A stretch of DNA of 35,998 bases from Azospirillum sp. TSO35-2 (GCF_003116095.1 NZ_LGRA01000021.1:2336193-2372190); one strand, 5' to 3'; shown: positions 16,446 through 25,242, numbered from the stretch's first letter. Notes: generated by a model not told the origin, from the letters alone. Numbers and translations are program-made.

Positions 16446-16682
16446 TCAGGCGACATGGAGTTCGTGGAGCTGGAGGTGTTTCGGCCGCCGGCCGCGGCGC
16501 TTCGGCGCGGCGAAGGCCGCCAGCGCACCGTTTTCCCCGCGCAGTTCGGCGTGCAGCTCCTGGACGCAGCGCTGGAGCAGCTCCTTCTCGCGCTGGTCCT
16601 CGCGGTCGGTGATCTCAAGGCAGCTCAGCTTGATCTCGACGAGGTCGATCAGCGTTTCGGCGCAACGGCGTGACAGGGTCAT
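16446..16682 (-). CDS. Small hypothetical protein, charged and helical
   Basis: A 78-residue product, MTLSRRCAETLIDLVEIKLS at the start, rich in Glu/Arg with heptad-like leucines (likely alpha-helical or a short coiled coil), and a basic tail KRRGRRPKHLQLHEL. The start at 16682 has a strong GGAGG five bases upstream, the main reason for calling it real. No transmembrane segment. I do not recognise a family. The basic RRGRRP stretch could contact nucleic acid or acidic partners, but that is a guess. It is convergent with the histidine kinase gene. Confidence 0.65.
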   Translation of the reverse strand: MTLSRRCAETLIDLVEIKLSCLEITDREDQREKELLQRCVQELHAELRGENGALAAFAAPKRRGRRPKHLQLHELHVA

Positions 16683-16854
16683 GGCATCCTCCACGGCGAC
16701 AGGGTCGGGTTGAACGGCGCTGGGCGTCACCCGGACTTTTTGTTGCTCATGGCCATAGGGTAACCGCTAAATCATAAAAAGTACCTAAAATTTTATACAG
16801 ATTTGTCCCTCTTTCGTCTTTATCGGGAAAAGCGGGATTCCGGTTTGGTAAGCG

Positions 16855-16883
16855 TTGACAGGGTGTGGCTGGCCGGCTAGAAC
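16855..16883 (+). promoter_or_regulatory. Sigma-70-type promoter of tRNA-Ser
   Basis: TTGACA (16855-16860), a 17-base spacer and TAGAAC (16878-16883) lie 43 bases before the mature tRNA, an ideal arrangement for a strong housekeeping promoter. Confidence 0.75.
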
Positions 16884-16926
16884 GCTCCCCACGCCAGCGG
16901 TGCCCCACGGGACACCGCACCTGGCT

Positions 16927-17018
16927 GGAGGGGTGGCCGAGTGGCTGAAGGCAACGGTTTGCTAAACCGTCATACGGGTTAAACCGTATCGTGGGTTCGA
17001 ATCCCATCCCCTCCGCCA
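16927..17018 (+). tRNA. tRNA-Ser (anticodon GCT), CCA encoded
   Basis: The acceptor stem GGAGGGG (16927-16933) pairs with CCCCTCC (17008-17014); discriminator G and encoded CCA follow (17015-17018). The anticodon loop reads TTGCTAA, giving GCT for AGC/AGT serine codons. A long variable arm (around CATACGGGTTAAACCGTAT) and the T-arm GGGTTCGAATCCC are present, as expected for class II tRNA-Ser. No integrase or attachment-site duplicate is seen beside it. Confidence 0.97.
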
Positions 17019-17441
17019 CCTTGCTCAGCCAGCCTCAAAAACCCCTTTAAAATCCGCTCGCCACCACCGCCCCGTTGGGCTGGTGTCGTCGCGCGCCGCC
17101 TTGCCGATCAGGACAAGCCCGGCCCCCTTGTGCGGATGTCGCCGCGGCTTTTGTCGGCGCCGCCGGCTCCCGCGCTTGGAGCCGTGCCTCCTGACGCTTC
17201 ACCGATGACGCTAACGAACCGTTTCCAGCAACAGGTTTCGCCCGACGGGCGTTCCGGTTCGAGAGCCCGTGCCTCCCGCCGGAATGGCTGCGTTGCGGAC
17301 GCATGGGGCAAGTTTCTGCCGTCATGGTGCAACGCAACGGGGGTTTGCGGTGTTTCGCGCTGGGGAGCGGCGGTCCGCTTCCGCACGACAACGACCGGGC
17401 CTCCCTCGTCGCCCGGCTTTATCGGTCAGGAGCGCCACACC
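17019..17441. other. Gene-free stretch between tRNA-Ser and the efflux operon
   Basis: About 420 bases with only short overlapping open frames that lack family features and good ribosome sites. It presumably holds the tRNA 3' processing region and the promoter of the efflux pair. No integrase, repeat of the tRNA end or regulator gene was found. Confidence 0.5.
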
Positions 17442-18602
17442 ATGCCCGACGACCAGCAACGTGGGGAGGTCGCCGTCCCCCCGGCGGAGGAAACCGGCCA
17501 GGATGCCGGGCGCAGCGAGATCCGGCGCCCCGACCCGGGCGCGGACCGGACCGGGGCGCCGGCTGCGAAAAAGCCCGGATTCCTGCGGCGCCACCCGCTG
17601 GCGATCATCGTCGGGCTGGTGGTGATCGCGTTGCTGGCGGTGGCCGGCTATGTCTATTGGCTGCGCAACATCCATCCCTATGAGTCGACCGATGACGCCT
17701 TCATCGATTCGCGGCAGTTCTCGGTTGCGCCGAAGATCGCCGGCTATGTGACGGAGGTGGCGGTCGGCGACAACCAGCATGTCCAGGCCGGCGACGTGCT
17801 GTTCCGTATTGACCCGCGCGATTACCGGACGGCCGAGGCGCAGGCGCAGGCGCAGATCGATTCGGCCGAGGCCGCCATCACCGGCATCGACGCGCAGATC
17901 GCCGCCCAGCGCGCCCAGATCGACCAGGCCCAGGCCGAGGTCACCCAGGCGCAGGCCGCCGTCACCTTCGCCAAGGAGGATGCCGCCCGCTACCGCGACC
18001 TGCAGTCCCGCGGCGCCGGCACGGTGCAGCAGGCGCAGCAATCGACCGCCAACCTGCAGGAGCAGCAGGCCAAGCTGACCAGCGCCAACGCCGCGGTCAT
18101 CGCCGCCGAACGGCAGGTCGGCGCGCTCCAGGCCCAGCGGACCAGCGCGACCGCCGATCTGGCGCGGGCCAAGGCGCAGTTGGCCCAGGCGCAGCTCAAC
18201 CTGTCCTACACCACCGTCACCGCCGCCCAGCCCGGCCGGGTGGCGCAGCTGACCGGGGCGGTCGGCCAGTACGCCCAGGCCGGCCAGAGCCTCGCCATCT
18301 TCGTTCCCGACGACACCTGGGTCACCGCCAACTTCAAGGAAACCCAGATCACCGACATGCGGCCGGGCCAGCCGGTCGACATCCGCATCGACGCCTATCC
18401 CCGCCACAAAATCACCGGCCGGATCGACAGCGTGCAGCCGGGCTCCGGCACCGCTTTCTCGCTGCTGCCGGCCGAGAACGCGACCGGCAACTACGTGAAG
18501 GTGGTGCAGCGCATTCCGGTGAAGATCACCGTCGACCAATGGCCGCAGGACGTGACCATCGGCCCCGGCATGTCGGTGGTGCCGACGGTGACGGTGCGAT
18601 GA
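17442..18602 (+). CDS. emrA: EmrA/HlyD-type membrane fusion protein
   Basis: A 386-residue periplasmic adaptor. A charged N-terminal tail precedes one transmembrane helix (residues ~53-72, LAIIVGLVVIALLAVAGYVYW). Next come YESTDDAFIDSRQFSVAPKI, the first half of the lipoyl/barrel-sandwich domain, a long Ala/Gln-rich coiled-coil hairpin (~125-240), the second half (YTTVTAAQPGRVAQL) and a beta-barrel domain. This is the EmrA subgroup of HlyD proteins, bridging an inner-membrane MFS pump to an outer-membrane channel. The downstream pump gene overlaps by ATGA (18599-18602). No outer-membrane factor or regulator is adjacent. Confidence 0.93.
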   Translation: MPDDQQRGEVAVPPAEETGQDAGRSEIRRPDPGADRTGAPAAKKPGFLRRHPLAIIVGLVVIALLAVAGYVYWLRNIHPYESTDDAFIDSRQFSVAPKIAGYVTEVAVGDNQHVQAGDVLFRIDPRDYRTAEAQAQAQIDSAEAAITGIDAQIAAQRAQIDQAQAEVTQAQAAVTFAKEDAARYRDLQSRGAGTVQQAQQSTANLQEQQAKLTSANAAVIAAERQVGALQAQRTSATADLARAKAQLAQAQLNLSYTTVTAAQPGRVAQLTGAVGQYAQAGQSLAIFVPDDTWVTANFKETQITDMRPGQPVDIRIDAYPRHKITGRIDSVQPGSGTAFSLLPAENATGNYVKVVQRIPVKITVDQWPQDVTIGPGMSVVPTVTVR

Positions 18603-20197
18603 GCGCGGCGGCGGGGACGGCGGATGGTGCCGGCAGCTTCGATCCGGCCCAGAGCGCCGCTGGCGGTCGCAACCCGTGGCTGATCGCGGTGGTGGTGTCG
18701 ATCGCCACCTTCATGGAGGTGCTGGACACCACCATCGCCAACGTGGCGCTGCGCTACATCTCCGGCACGCTGGCGGTCAGCGCCGACGAGGCGTCGTGGG
18801 TGGTGACCTCCTACCTCGTCGCCAACGCCATCGTGCTGACCGCCAGCAGCTTCATCGCCAAGCGCTATGGCCGCAAGCGCTTCTATCTCGGCTGCCTCGG
18901 GCTGTTCACCGCCAGCTCGCTGGCTTGCGGCTTCGCCTGGAACCTGCAGTCGCTGTTGTTCTTCCGCGTGCTGCAGGGCTTTGCCGGCGGCGGGATGGTG
19001 CCGGTCTCGCAGTCGATCCTGGCCGACAGCTTTCCGCCGAACAAGCGCGGGCAGGCCTTCGCCATCTTCGGCATCGCCGTGGTGGTGGCGCCGGTGGTCG
19101 GCCCGACGCTGGGCGGCTACCTGTCCGACAATTTTTCCTGGCACTGGTGCTTCCTGATCAACGGGCCGGTCGGCGTGCTGGCCTTCACGCTGGTCAGTTT
19201 TCTGGTGCAGGAGCCCAAGGCGGCGATCGAGGAGCGCCAGCGGCTGAAGCGCCGGGGCATCCGGCTCGACCTCGTTGGTTTCCTGCTGGTCGCCACCTTC
19301 CTGGGCTCGCTGGAGGTGATCCTCGACCGCGGCCAGACCGACGATTGGTTCGGCTCCCGCTTCATCATCCTGGTCACGGTGATCTGCGCGCTGGCCTTCT
19401 GCCTGATGATCCCGTGGGAGCTGACGCGCGAGAACCCGATCCTCGACCTGCGCATGGTGGCGACGCGGCAGTTCGGCTCCTGCTTCGTCGTGATGATGGC
19501 GACCGGCGCCATCCTGATCGCCACCACCCAGTTCCTGCCGGAGCTGCTTCAGCAATATTACGGCTACACCGCCACCTGGGCCGGTCTGGCGCTGTCGCCG
19601 GGCGGCATGGTGACGATGGTGATGATGCTGATCGTCGGCCGGCTGTCCAGCCGGGTGCAGCCGAAATACCTGATCGCCACCGGGGCGTCCATCGTCGCGC
19701 TGGCGATGTGGGACCTGACGCGGCTCTACGCCGATTCCACCTTCTGGTTCTTCGCCTGGTCGCGCATCTACATCGGCATCGGCCTGCCGCTGATCTTCAT
19801 CCCGATCACCACGGCGTCCTATTACGGCATTCCGCGCGACCGGACCGACCAGGCCTCCGCCCTGATCAACGTGGCGCGCAACGTCGGCGGCTCGATCGGC
19901 GTGTCGATTGCGCAGAACGTGTTGGCCTTCCGCGAGCAGTTCCACCACAGCCGGCTGGCGGAGCATGTCGTCCCCTCCAGCCCGGCCTACCAGCGGCTGA
20001 TCGATCAGGCGACCCAGCATTTCGCCGCGGCCGGCGGCGGCATGGCGGCGGCGCAGCAGCGTGCCTTCGCCTATGTCGGCCAGCAGGTGCAGTTGCAGAC
20101 CGCCTACTGGTCCTACATCGACGTGTTCTTCACCCTCATGCTGATCTCCGCCTCCGCGGTGCCGCTGGCGCTGATCCTGCGCCGGGTGAAGCTGTAG
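18599..20197 (+). CDS. emrB: EmrB/QacA-family drug efflux MFS transporter (14 TM)
   Basis: A 532-residue DHA2-type major facilitator pump. Marks: ATFMEVLDTTIANVALRYI in the first helix, the LDTTIANVA motif C-like signature, FIAKRYGRKRFYLGC as motif A, RVLQGFAGGGMVPVSQSIL, and GIAVVVAPVVGPTLGGYL as the antiporter motif. About 14 helices are visible. The ATG at 18599 overlaps the emrA stop, giving translational coupling. Together the pair should export hydrophobic drugs or weak acids by proton antiport; the substrate is not readable. Confidence 0.94.
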   Translation: MSAAAGTADGAGSFDPAQSAAGGRNPWLIAVVVSIATFMEVLDTTIANVALRYISGTLAVSADEASWVVTSYLVANAIVLTASSFIAKRYGRKRFYLGCLGLFTASSLACGFAWNLQSLLFFRVLQGFAGGGMVPVSQSILADSFPPNKRGQAFAIFGIAVVVAPVVGPTLGGYLSDNFSWHWCFLINGPVGVLAFTLVSFLVQEPKAAIEERQRLKRRGIRLDLVGFLLVATFLGSLEVILDRGQTDDWFGSRFIILVTVICALAFCLMIPWELTRENPILDLRMVATRQFGSCFVVMMATGAILIATTQFLPELLQQYYGYTATWAGLALSPGGMVTMVMMLIVGRLSSRVQPKYLIATGASIVALAMWDLTRLYADSTFWFFAWSRIYIGIGLPLIFIPITTASYYGIPRDRTDQASALINVARNVGGSIGVSIAQNVLAFREQFHHSRLAEHVVPSSPAYQRLIDQATQHFAAAGGGMAAAQQRAFAYVGQQVQLQTAYWSYIDVFFTLMLISASAVPLALILRRVKL

Positions 20198-20214
20198 AGG
20201 GGGGAGGGTCATAC

Positions 20215-20240
20215 CGGCAGGCCAATGACTTGGCCTGCCG
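20215..20240. terminator. Hairpin between convergent emrB and oxlT copy 1
   Basis: An 11-bp perfect stem (CGGCAGGCCAA and TTGGCCTGCCG) with a TGAC loop begins 17 bases after the emrB stop. It lacks a long T-run on either side and may serve both convergent units. Confidence 0.65.
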
Positions 20241-20297
20241 TATTGCGTTCAAACGCCACGCAGGCTTCACCGCGCTCATGGGAGCGCGCCGCCGCCG

Positions 20298-21599
20298 TCA
20301 ATCCGCCAGCCGCGTCGTCAGGCGCGTTGCCTCGCCGCCCGCCGCGGCGGCGACGTAGCGCGCCCGCATCGGCTTCAGCACGAACAGGGCGAGGAAGGCG
20401 GCCAGCGCGTTGACGATGGCGACGCTGTAGAAGACGGTCTGCCAGCTTCCCGTCGCCTCGACCATCAGGTTGCCCAGCGGCACCAGCAGCGCCGCGGTGC
20501 CCTTGGCGGTGTAGAGCAGGCCGGCGTTGGTGGCGGCGAAGCGCGAGCCGAAGGTGTCGCCGCAGCAGGCCGGGAACAGGCTGTAGATCTCGCCCCAGGC
20601 GAAGAAGACGATGCCGGTCAGCACCACGAAGGCCAGCGGGTCGCTGCCGTAGGCGCTGAGCGCCATCACGCCGACCGCCTCGATGGTGAAGGCGATGAAC
20701 ATGGTGTTCTCGCGCCCGATATGGTCCGACACCCAGCCGAAGAAGGGGCGGGTGATGCCGTTCATCACCCGGTCGATCGACAGGGCAAAGGTCAGGGCCG
20801 GCAGGGTCAGGCCCAGGATGCTGACCGGCGCGTCGACCAGGCCGAAGTCCGTGGCGATCGGGCCGAGCTGGGCGGTGGCCATCAGGCCGCCGGCCGCCAC
20901 CATCACGAACATGGCGTACATCACCCAGAAGACCGGGGTGCGCAGCATCTCCTGCGGGGCGTAATGGCGGCGCTGGCGGTCCGCCGCGGTGCCGCCGTGC
21001 CCACCCTTCGGCGCGTCGGCCAGGAACCACGCCAGCACCAGGATCACCAGCCCCTGGCCGAGGCCGAAGGTGAGGAAGGTCGTCTCGTGCCCGGCGGTCT
21101 CGATCATCGTGGCGATCGGCACGACGGTGAGGGCGGAGCCGGCGCCGAAGCCGGCGGCGGTCAGCCCGGCGGCGAGGCCGCGGCGGTCGGGGAACCATTT
21201 CAGCGCGTTGCCGACGCAGGTGCCATAGACGCCGCCGGCACCGATGCCGCCGATCACCGCCGCCAGATAGAGCAGCACCAGGCTGTCGGCCACCGCGTTC
21301 AGCGCCCAGGACAGGGCGCACAGCGCGCCGCCGACCAGCACGACGATGCGCGGCCCGAAGCGGTCGACGAACCAGCCCTCGACCGGGACCAGCCAGGTTT
21401 CGGTGACGATGAAGATGGTGAAGGCGATCTGGATCGCGGTGCGACCCCAGCCCGTCTTGTCGTCGATCGGCTCGACGAACAGGGTCCAGCCATATTGCAG
21501 GTTGGCGATCATCGACATGCAGACCACGCCGATGACCAGTTGCATCCAGCGTCCGCCCCAGGGTGCGACCCGGTCGGCGGTGTAGCGCGCGTCCACCAT
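20298..21599 (-). CDS. oxlT: OxlT-type oxalate/formate antiporter, copy 1
   Basis: A 433-residue, 12-helix MFS transporter of the oxalate:formate antiporter type. It contains GGRWMQLVIGVVCMSMIANL, YGWTLFVEPI, WLVPVEGWFVDRFGPRI, GGIGAGGVYGTCVGNALKWF and FAWGEIYSLFPACCGDTFG. Helix 11 carries GLLYTAKGTAA, whose Lys corresponds by position to the substrate-binding Lys355 of Oxalobacter OxlT; an Arg in SIDRVMNGITRPFFG is a candidate for Arg272. It is a close paralogue of the protein at 31451-32752, of equal length. GGAGGAAGAG before the ATG at 21599 fixes the start. Two operator-like sites lie upstream. Expected role: uptake of oxalate in exchange for formate or another carboxylate. Family assignment is good, exact substrate inferred. 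Confidence 0.88.
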   Translation of the reverse strand: MVDARYTADRVAPWGGRWMQLVIGVVCMSMIANLQYGWTLFVEPIDDKTGWGRTAIQIAFTIFIVTETWLVPVEGWFVDRFGPRIVVLVGGALCALSWALNAVADSLVLLYLAAVIGGIGAGGVYGTCVGNALKWFPDRRGLAAGLTAAGFGAGSALTVVPIATMIETAGHETTFLTFGLGQGLVILVLAWFLADAPKGGHGGTAADRQRRHYAPQEMLRTPVFWVMYAMFVMVAAGGLMATAQLGPIATDFGLVDAPVSILGLTLPALTFALSIDRVMNGITRPFFGWVSDHIGRENTMFIAFTIEAVGVMALSAYGSDPLAFVVLTGIVFFAWGEIYSLFPACCGDTFGSRFAATNAGLLYTAKGTAALLVPLGNLMVEATGSWQTVFYSVAIVNALAAFLALFVLKPMRARYVAAAAGGEATRLTTRLAD

Positions 21600-21943
21600 T
21601 GCTCTTCCTCCCCCTATCCCCCGATTTTTTCGGACGACCGGGCCACGGTCTTGTCGACGGCGCTTGCTGGCCCTGTTGCGCGGCCCGGACGGCGGTGGGA
21701 TGGGGCGATCGTCGAACGCCGAGCGGCGCGCTGGCATGCCAAATGCCCCATGCCCGCCCCAACGATCGTCAGTTTCACAAACTATGTCAATACGAAGCAA
21801 TTTGGACGCTTCAGATTCGAATCGTCGCCGTCCAGAAGGATCGCCATTCTTCCCGCATCGTGGAAAACACCGCGGCGCCCCTCTGGCCGGACGCCATAGG
21901 TCCGGCCATGATGATGGAAAGAACAGGGAAGGATTTTGGTTCT
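21600..21943. other. Divergent intergenic region between oxlT copy 1 and the thiE-like gene
   Basis: About 344 bases, noticeably less GC-rich around 21770-21840. It contains TGGCATGCCA at 21732-21741 and TATGTCAATACGAA at 21784-21797, which resembles the gntR promoter sequence TATGTGAGATACGAA (22624-22638). No convincing gene. Probable promoter region in both directions. Confidence 0.55.
21732..21741. promoter_or_regulatory. Operator-like palindrome upstream of oxlT copy 1
   Basis: TGGCATGCCA is a perfect 10-bp palindrome differing from TGGTATACCA by one symmetrical pair, 133 bases before the oxlT start. It alone could be chance; the neighbouring TATGTCAATACGAA strengthens the case. Confidence 0.4.
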
Positions 21944-22564
21944 ATGCCTCTGCCGCTGCCGCCGCTGCTGGTCATCACCGACCGCCGTCTGGCCGCCGCC
22001 CCGCTGCCGGACGTGGCCGACCGTCTCTTCGCGGTGGGCGTGCGCTGGCTGTCGTTGCGCGACAAGGACTTGCCGGCGCCGGAGCGGCTGGAGTTGGCCC
22101 GCGCGCTGGTCGCCCGCGCCCGCCCCTGGGGCGCCTGCGTCACCCTGCACGGCGATCCGGCGCTGGTCCGCGCCGCCGGGGCGGATGGCGTGCATCTGCC
22201 GGCCGACGGCGACCCGGCCGCCGCCCGTGCCCTGCTGGGGGCCGGCGCCCTGGTCGGGCAGTCACGCCATGGGGTGGGGCGCGACTCGGGAGCGGACGCG
22301 CCGGCTGGTCTGGACTACGTCACGCTGTCGCCGATCTTCCCCTCGGCCAGCAAGCCGGGTTATGGCCCCTGTCTGGGCACGGAGGGGTTGCGGCGGGGTG
22401 CCAGGGGCGGCGTGCCGGTGCTCGGGCTGGGTGGCATCGACACGGCGGAAGCGGCGGCGTCCTGCATCGCCGCCGGGGCGGTGGGCGTCGCGGTGATGGG
22501 GCTGGCGATGCGCGATCCGTCGGCGCTGGCGCCGTTGCTGGCCGCGGTAACGCCCAACGGTTGA
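21944..22564 (+). CDS. thiE: Thiamine phosphate synthase-like protein (ThiE/TenI family)
   Basis: A 206-residue TIM-barrel protein: PLLVITDRRL (residues ~6-15), VRWLSLRDKDLPAPERLELA, GACVTLHGDPALVRAAGADGVHLPADG, LVGQSRHGV, DYVTLSPIFPSASKPGYGP and VLGLGGIDTAEAAASCIAAGAVGVAVMG. These correspond to ThiE, which joins hydroxymethylpyrimidine-PP and the thiazole phosphate; TenI-like thiazole tautomerases share the same fold and cannot be excluded. No other thiamine gene is near. An upstream ATG cluster at 21909 is an alternative start; 21944 has AGGGAAGGA before it and matches the family N-terminus. Confidence 0.8.
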   Translation: MPLPLPPLLVITDRRLAAAPLPDVADRLFAVGVRWLSLRDKDLPAPERLELARALVARARPWGACVTLHGDPALVRAAGADGVHLPADGDPAAARALLGAGALVGQSRHGVGRDSGADAPAGLDYVTLSPIFPSASKPGYGPCLGTEGLRRGARGGVPVLGLGGIDTAEAAASCIAAGAVGVAVMGLAMRDPSALAPLLAAVTPNG

Positions 22565-22620
22565 ATCCACAGGGGAAATCCGCGGCAAGCCCCTGGACAA
22601 TTCACCGCCTTGCATGCATC

Positions 22621-22638
22621 TGGTATGTGAGATACGAA
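22621..22638. promoter_or_regulatory. Probable autoregulatory operator of the GntR gene
   Basis: TGGTATGTGAGATACGAA contains the inverted arms GTAT and ATAC. Its left flank GCATCTGGTAT (22617-22626) is identical to the left side of the oxlT copy 2 site (GCATCTGGTAT, 31230-31240). It lies about 100 bases before the gntR start. Confidence 0.55.
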
Positions 22639-22736
22639 AAGCCGCCCGCCCCCCGGCGGCGTGGCGCCGCGCGCCGTGCGGGGCCCTGGCCCCGTCCGCG
22701 TCGCGCAGCGGCGAGAGATACAAGGACATCGACTCC

Positions 22737-23426
22737 ATGACCGTTCCCGCGCTCAACGTCCAGCCCCTCGACACCGGAACGACCTTCCGCAGTCAGGTTT
22801 ATCACGCGCTGAAGCAGGCGATCACGGAGATGGACATCTACGACCACGACCGCGAGATCCGCCTGGACGAGCGGCAGCTCAGCGACAAGCTCGGCGTCAG
22901 CCGCACCCCGATCCGCGAGGCGCTGACCCTGCTGGAGCAGGAAGGCTTCATCCGCCTGCAGCCGCGCCGCGGCATCTTCGTGGTGCGCAAGACCAAGACC
23001 GAGATCATCGAGATGATCCAGGTCTGGGCGGCGTTGGAGAGCATGGCGGCGCGCATGGCGGCCGAACACGCCCCGGCCGAGGAGATCCACAAGCTGTGGG
23101 ATCTGTTCGGCAGCTTCGAGCAGCGCAGCCCGAAGGACCATGTCAGCGAATATTCCGACGCCAACATCGCCTTCCACAAGAGCATCATCCAGCTCAGCGG
23201 GTCGAAGCTGATCCAGGACGTCACCGACAACCTGTTCATCCACATGCGGGCGATCCGCAAGCTGACCATCGGTCAGGAGGATCGTGCCGAACGCTCGATC
23301 AACGACCACAAGGCGATCATCAAGGCGCTGGAGGCCCGCGACGTCGATCTGGCCGAACGCCTGGTGCGCGAGCACACCATGGGGCTGGCCGCCCATGTGG
23401 AGAAGCACTGCGACTTCTTGGAGTGA
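22737..23426 (+). CDS. GntR-family (FadR/FCD subfamily) transcriptional regulator
   Basis: A 229-residue regulator. Residues ~20-85 form a winged helix with the recognition region LSDKLGVSRTPIREALTLLE and the wing RLQPRRGIFVV. Residues ~95-225 are an all-helical FCD ligand domain with probable metal or ligand residues in DANIAFHKSI, NDHKAIIKALEARD and VREHTMGLAAHVEKH. FadR-type members bind short palindromes of the form GT-N-AC, and such palindromes (TGGTATACCA) occur across the next 11 kb and upstream of this gene. The FCD ligand is typically an organic acid; given two oxalate antiporters nearby, oxalate, glyoxylate or a derivative is a reasonable guess. The start at 22737 fits the family; in-frame sequence upstream is promoter. 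Confidence 0.92.
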   Translation: MTVPALNVQPLDTGTTFRSQVYHALKQAITEMDIYDHDREIRLDERQLSDKLGVSRTPIREALTLLEQEGFIRLQPRRGIFVVRKTKTEIIEMIQVWAALESMAARMAAEHAPAEEIHKLWDLFGSFEQRSPKDHVSEYSDANIAFHKSIIQLSGSKLIQDVTDNLFIHMRAIRKLTIGQEDRAERSINDHKAIIKALEARDVDLAERLVREHTMGLAAHVEKHCDFLE

Positions 23427-23440
23427 GTGGTCGCTGACGA

Positions 23441-23557
23441 CCCCCTCCCCATCCCTCCCCCTCTTCCGAGGGAGAGGGGGCAGGACACTTGTAGGGGCTC
23501 AGCAAAGGACGGCGGCAGTCCCCTCTCCCTCGAAGAGGGGGAGGGTTAGGGAGGGGG
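23441..23557. repeat. Long GC-rich inverted repeat
   Basis: The left arm (23441-23479) and right arm (23520-23557) are reverse complements over about 38 bases with few differences (polypyrimidine CCCTCCCC..CCCTCTTC against its purine complement), around a 40-base loop. Each arm also has a smaller internal fold (CCCTCTTCCGAGGGAGAGGG). It lies between convergent gntR and pyk and may end both transcripts, but it looks like a dispersed palindromic repeat similar in style to 4889-5043. Confidence 0.7.
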
Positions 23558-23582
23558 CAACCGTCCCCCCGCCTCCAAGCCC

Positions 23583-25046
23583 TCACACCGTCACCGCCTC
23601 CCGGACCGCCTCCGCCTTGGCCGCATCGTCACCGTCGATCGTCACCACGCGCAGCGCGTTGGTGCTGCCCGGCGTGCCGAAGGGAACGCCGGCGGTCACC
23701 ACCAGCGACTGGCCGGGCCGGCCGATCCCAGCCGCCGCCGCCGCGGTCAGCGCCCGCCCGACCATCTCCGAGAAGTTCGCGACGTCGTCGGTCAGCACCG
23801 CGTGGACGCCCCAGGCCAGCGACAGCCGCCGCGCCGTCTCGCGCCGGGCGCTGAGGCCGAGGATCGGCACGGCCGGCCGCTCGCGCGAGGCGCGGAGCGT
23901 GGTCGATCCGGTGCTGGTGTAGGTGACGATGGCGGCGGCGCTGATGGTCTCCGCCACCTGGCGCGCCGCGGCGGTCAGGGCGTCGGCGGCGGTCGCCTCC
24001 GGCCGCGGGTGGTCGGCGTCCATGATGCGGCGGTAGAGCGGGTCGCGCTCCACCCGGCGGACGATGCGCTCCATCATCTGCACCGCCTCGACCGGATAGC
24101 GGCCGGAGGCGGATTCGGCGGACAGCATCACCGCGTCGGCCCCGTCATAGACGGCGTTGGCAACGTCGGACGCCTCGGCGCGGGTCGGGGTCGGCTCCGA
24201 CACCATCGATTCCAGCATCTGGGTGGCGACGATCACCGGCTTGCCCATGGCGCGGCTCAGCCGGATCATTTTCTTCTGCAGGCCCGGCACATCCTCCGGC
24301 GGCAGCTCGACGCCCAGGTCGCCGCGCGCCACCATCACCGCGTCCGACAGCGCGATGATGCGGTCCAGCGTCGGCAGGGCGGCCGGCTTCTCGATCTTGG
24401 TCATGACCTGGGCGCGGTCACCGATCAGGGCGCGCGCCTCCAGGATGTCCTCCGGCCGCTGGACGAAGCTGAGGCCGATCCAGTCCACCCCCAGTTCCAA
24501 CCCAAAGGCGAGGTCGCTGCGGTCCTTGTCCGACAGCGCGCTCAGCGCCAGGGCGGCGCCGGGGACGTTGACGCCCTTGCGGTCGGACAGCCGGCCGCCG
24601 GCCACCACCTCGGTCTCCGCGAAGTCGGCGCCGCAGTCCAGCACGCGCAGCCGGATGCGGCCGTCGTTCAGCAGCAGGTCGAGCCCCGGCTCCAGGCTGG
24701 CGAACACCTCGGCGTGGGGCAGGCAGACCCGGCGGCCGTCGCCGGGAGCGCTGTCGAGGTCGAGGCGGAAGCGCTCGCCGATGGCGAGGTCAACCGGCCC
24801 GGCGCCGAAGGTCCCGACCCGCAGCTTCGGCCCCTGGAGGTCGAGCAGCACGCCGATCGGCCGGCCCAGCCGCTCTTCGGCGGCGCGGATGCGGGCGTAG
24901 CGCTCCGCATGCTCCGGCTGGGTGCCGTGGCTGGCGTTCAGGCGGAAGACATTCACGCCGGCTTCGGCCAGGGCGATGATCTGGCTTTCGGACGAGCTGG
25001 CCGGACCCAGGGTCGCGACGATCTTGGTGCTGCGGTGAAACGGCAT
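23583..25046 (-). CDS. pyk: Pyruvate kinase
   Basis: A 487-residue pyruvate kinase (PEP + ADP to pyruvate + ATP). Marks: STKIVATLGPASSSESQI, VNVFRLNASHGT, LLDLQGPKLRVGTF, the catalytic Lys in VMTKIEKPAAL, MVARGDLGVELPPEDVPGLQ, VATQMLESM and PTRAEASDVANAVYDGADA, and a normal C-terminal domain (TYTSTGSTTLRASRERP). RLNASHG replaces the more usual RMNFSHG. It resembles the TtuE-type kinases found with tartrate and glyoxylate pathway genes, but this subtype is inferred. An operator-like site lies 47 bases upstream, suggesting coregulation with the oxalate genes. The start MPFHRSTKIV at 25046 is family-consistent. Confidence 0.96.
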   Translation of the reverse strand: MPFHRSTKIVATLGPASSSESQIIALAEAGVNVFRLNASHGTQPEHAERYARIRAAEERLGRPIGVLLDLQGPKLRVGTFGAGPVDLAIGERFRLDLDSAPGDGRRVCLPHAEVFASLEPGLDLLLNDGRIRLRVLDCGADFAETEVVAGGRLSDRKGVNVPGAALALSALSDKDRSDLAFGLELGVDWIGLSFVQRPEDILEARALIGDRAQVMTKIEKPAALPTLDRIIALSDAVMVARGDLGVELPPEDVPGLQKKMIRLSRAMGKPVIVATQMLESMVSEPTPTRAEASDVANAVYDGADAVMLSAESASGRYPVEAVQMMERIVRRVERDPLYRRIMDADHPRPEATAADALTAAARQVAETISAAAIVTYTSTGSTTLRASRERPAVPILGLSARRETARRLSLAWGVHAVLTDDVANFSEMVGRALTAAAAAGIGRPGQSLVVTAGVPFGTPGSTNALRVVTIDGDDAAKAEAVREAVTV

Positions 25047-25092
25047 GGCGACAGCCTTCCTCCGCCCGGCCCTCAGGGTCGAGGGGCGGGCC

Positions 25093-25102
25093 TGGCATAC
25101 GG
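25093..25102. promoter_or_regulatory. Operator-like site upstream of pyk
   Basis: TGGCATACGG matches eight of ten positions of TGGTATACCA when the Y at position 4 is allowed. It lies 47 bases before pyk and 141 bases before the divergent Nudix gene. Confidence 0.45.
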
Positions 25103-25242
25103 TGATGGGTGCTGGTTGGTGGCCGGATGCTGGGAGGGTCGGGCCGGACGGTCAACCGGGCCGCCGCCCTTATTCCGCATCGTGAGAGTGGTTCCTTCCA
25201 CCGCCGATGGACAGCCGGCCGCGCCCTCGGCGACACTGGGGC

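Noticed and set aside
16747..17019. A 90-codon minus-strand frame across the tRNA-Ser gene
   Set aside because: It reads through the antisense of the tRNA and has no ribosome site; the tRNA explains the sequence.
16927..17441. Possible genomic island at tRNA-Ser
   Set aside because: No integrase, no duplicated tRNA end and no composition shift; the following genes are an ordinary efflux operon.
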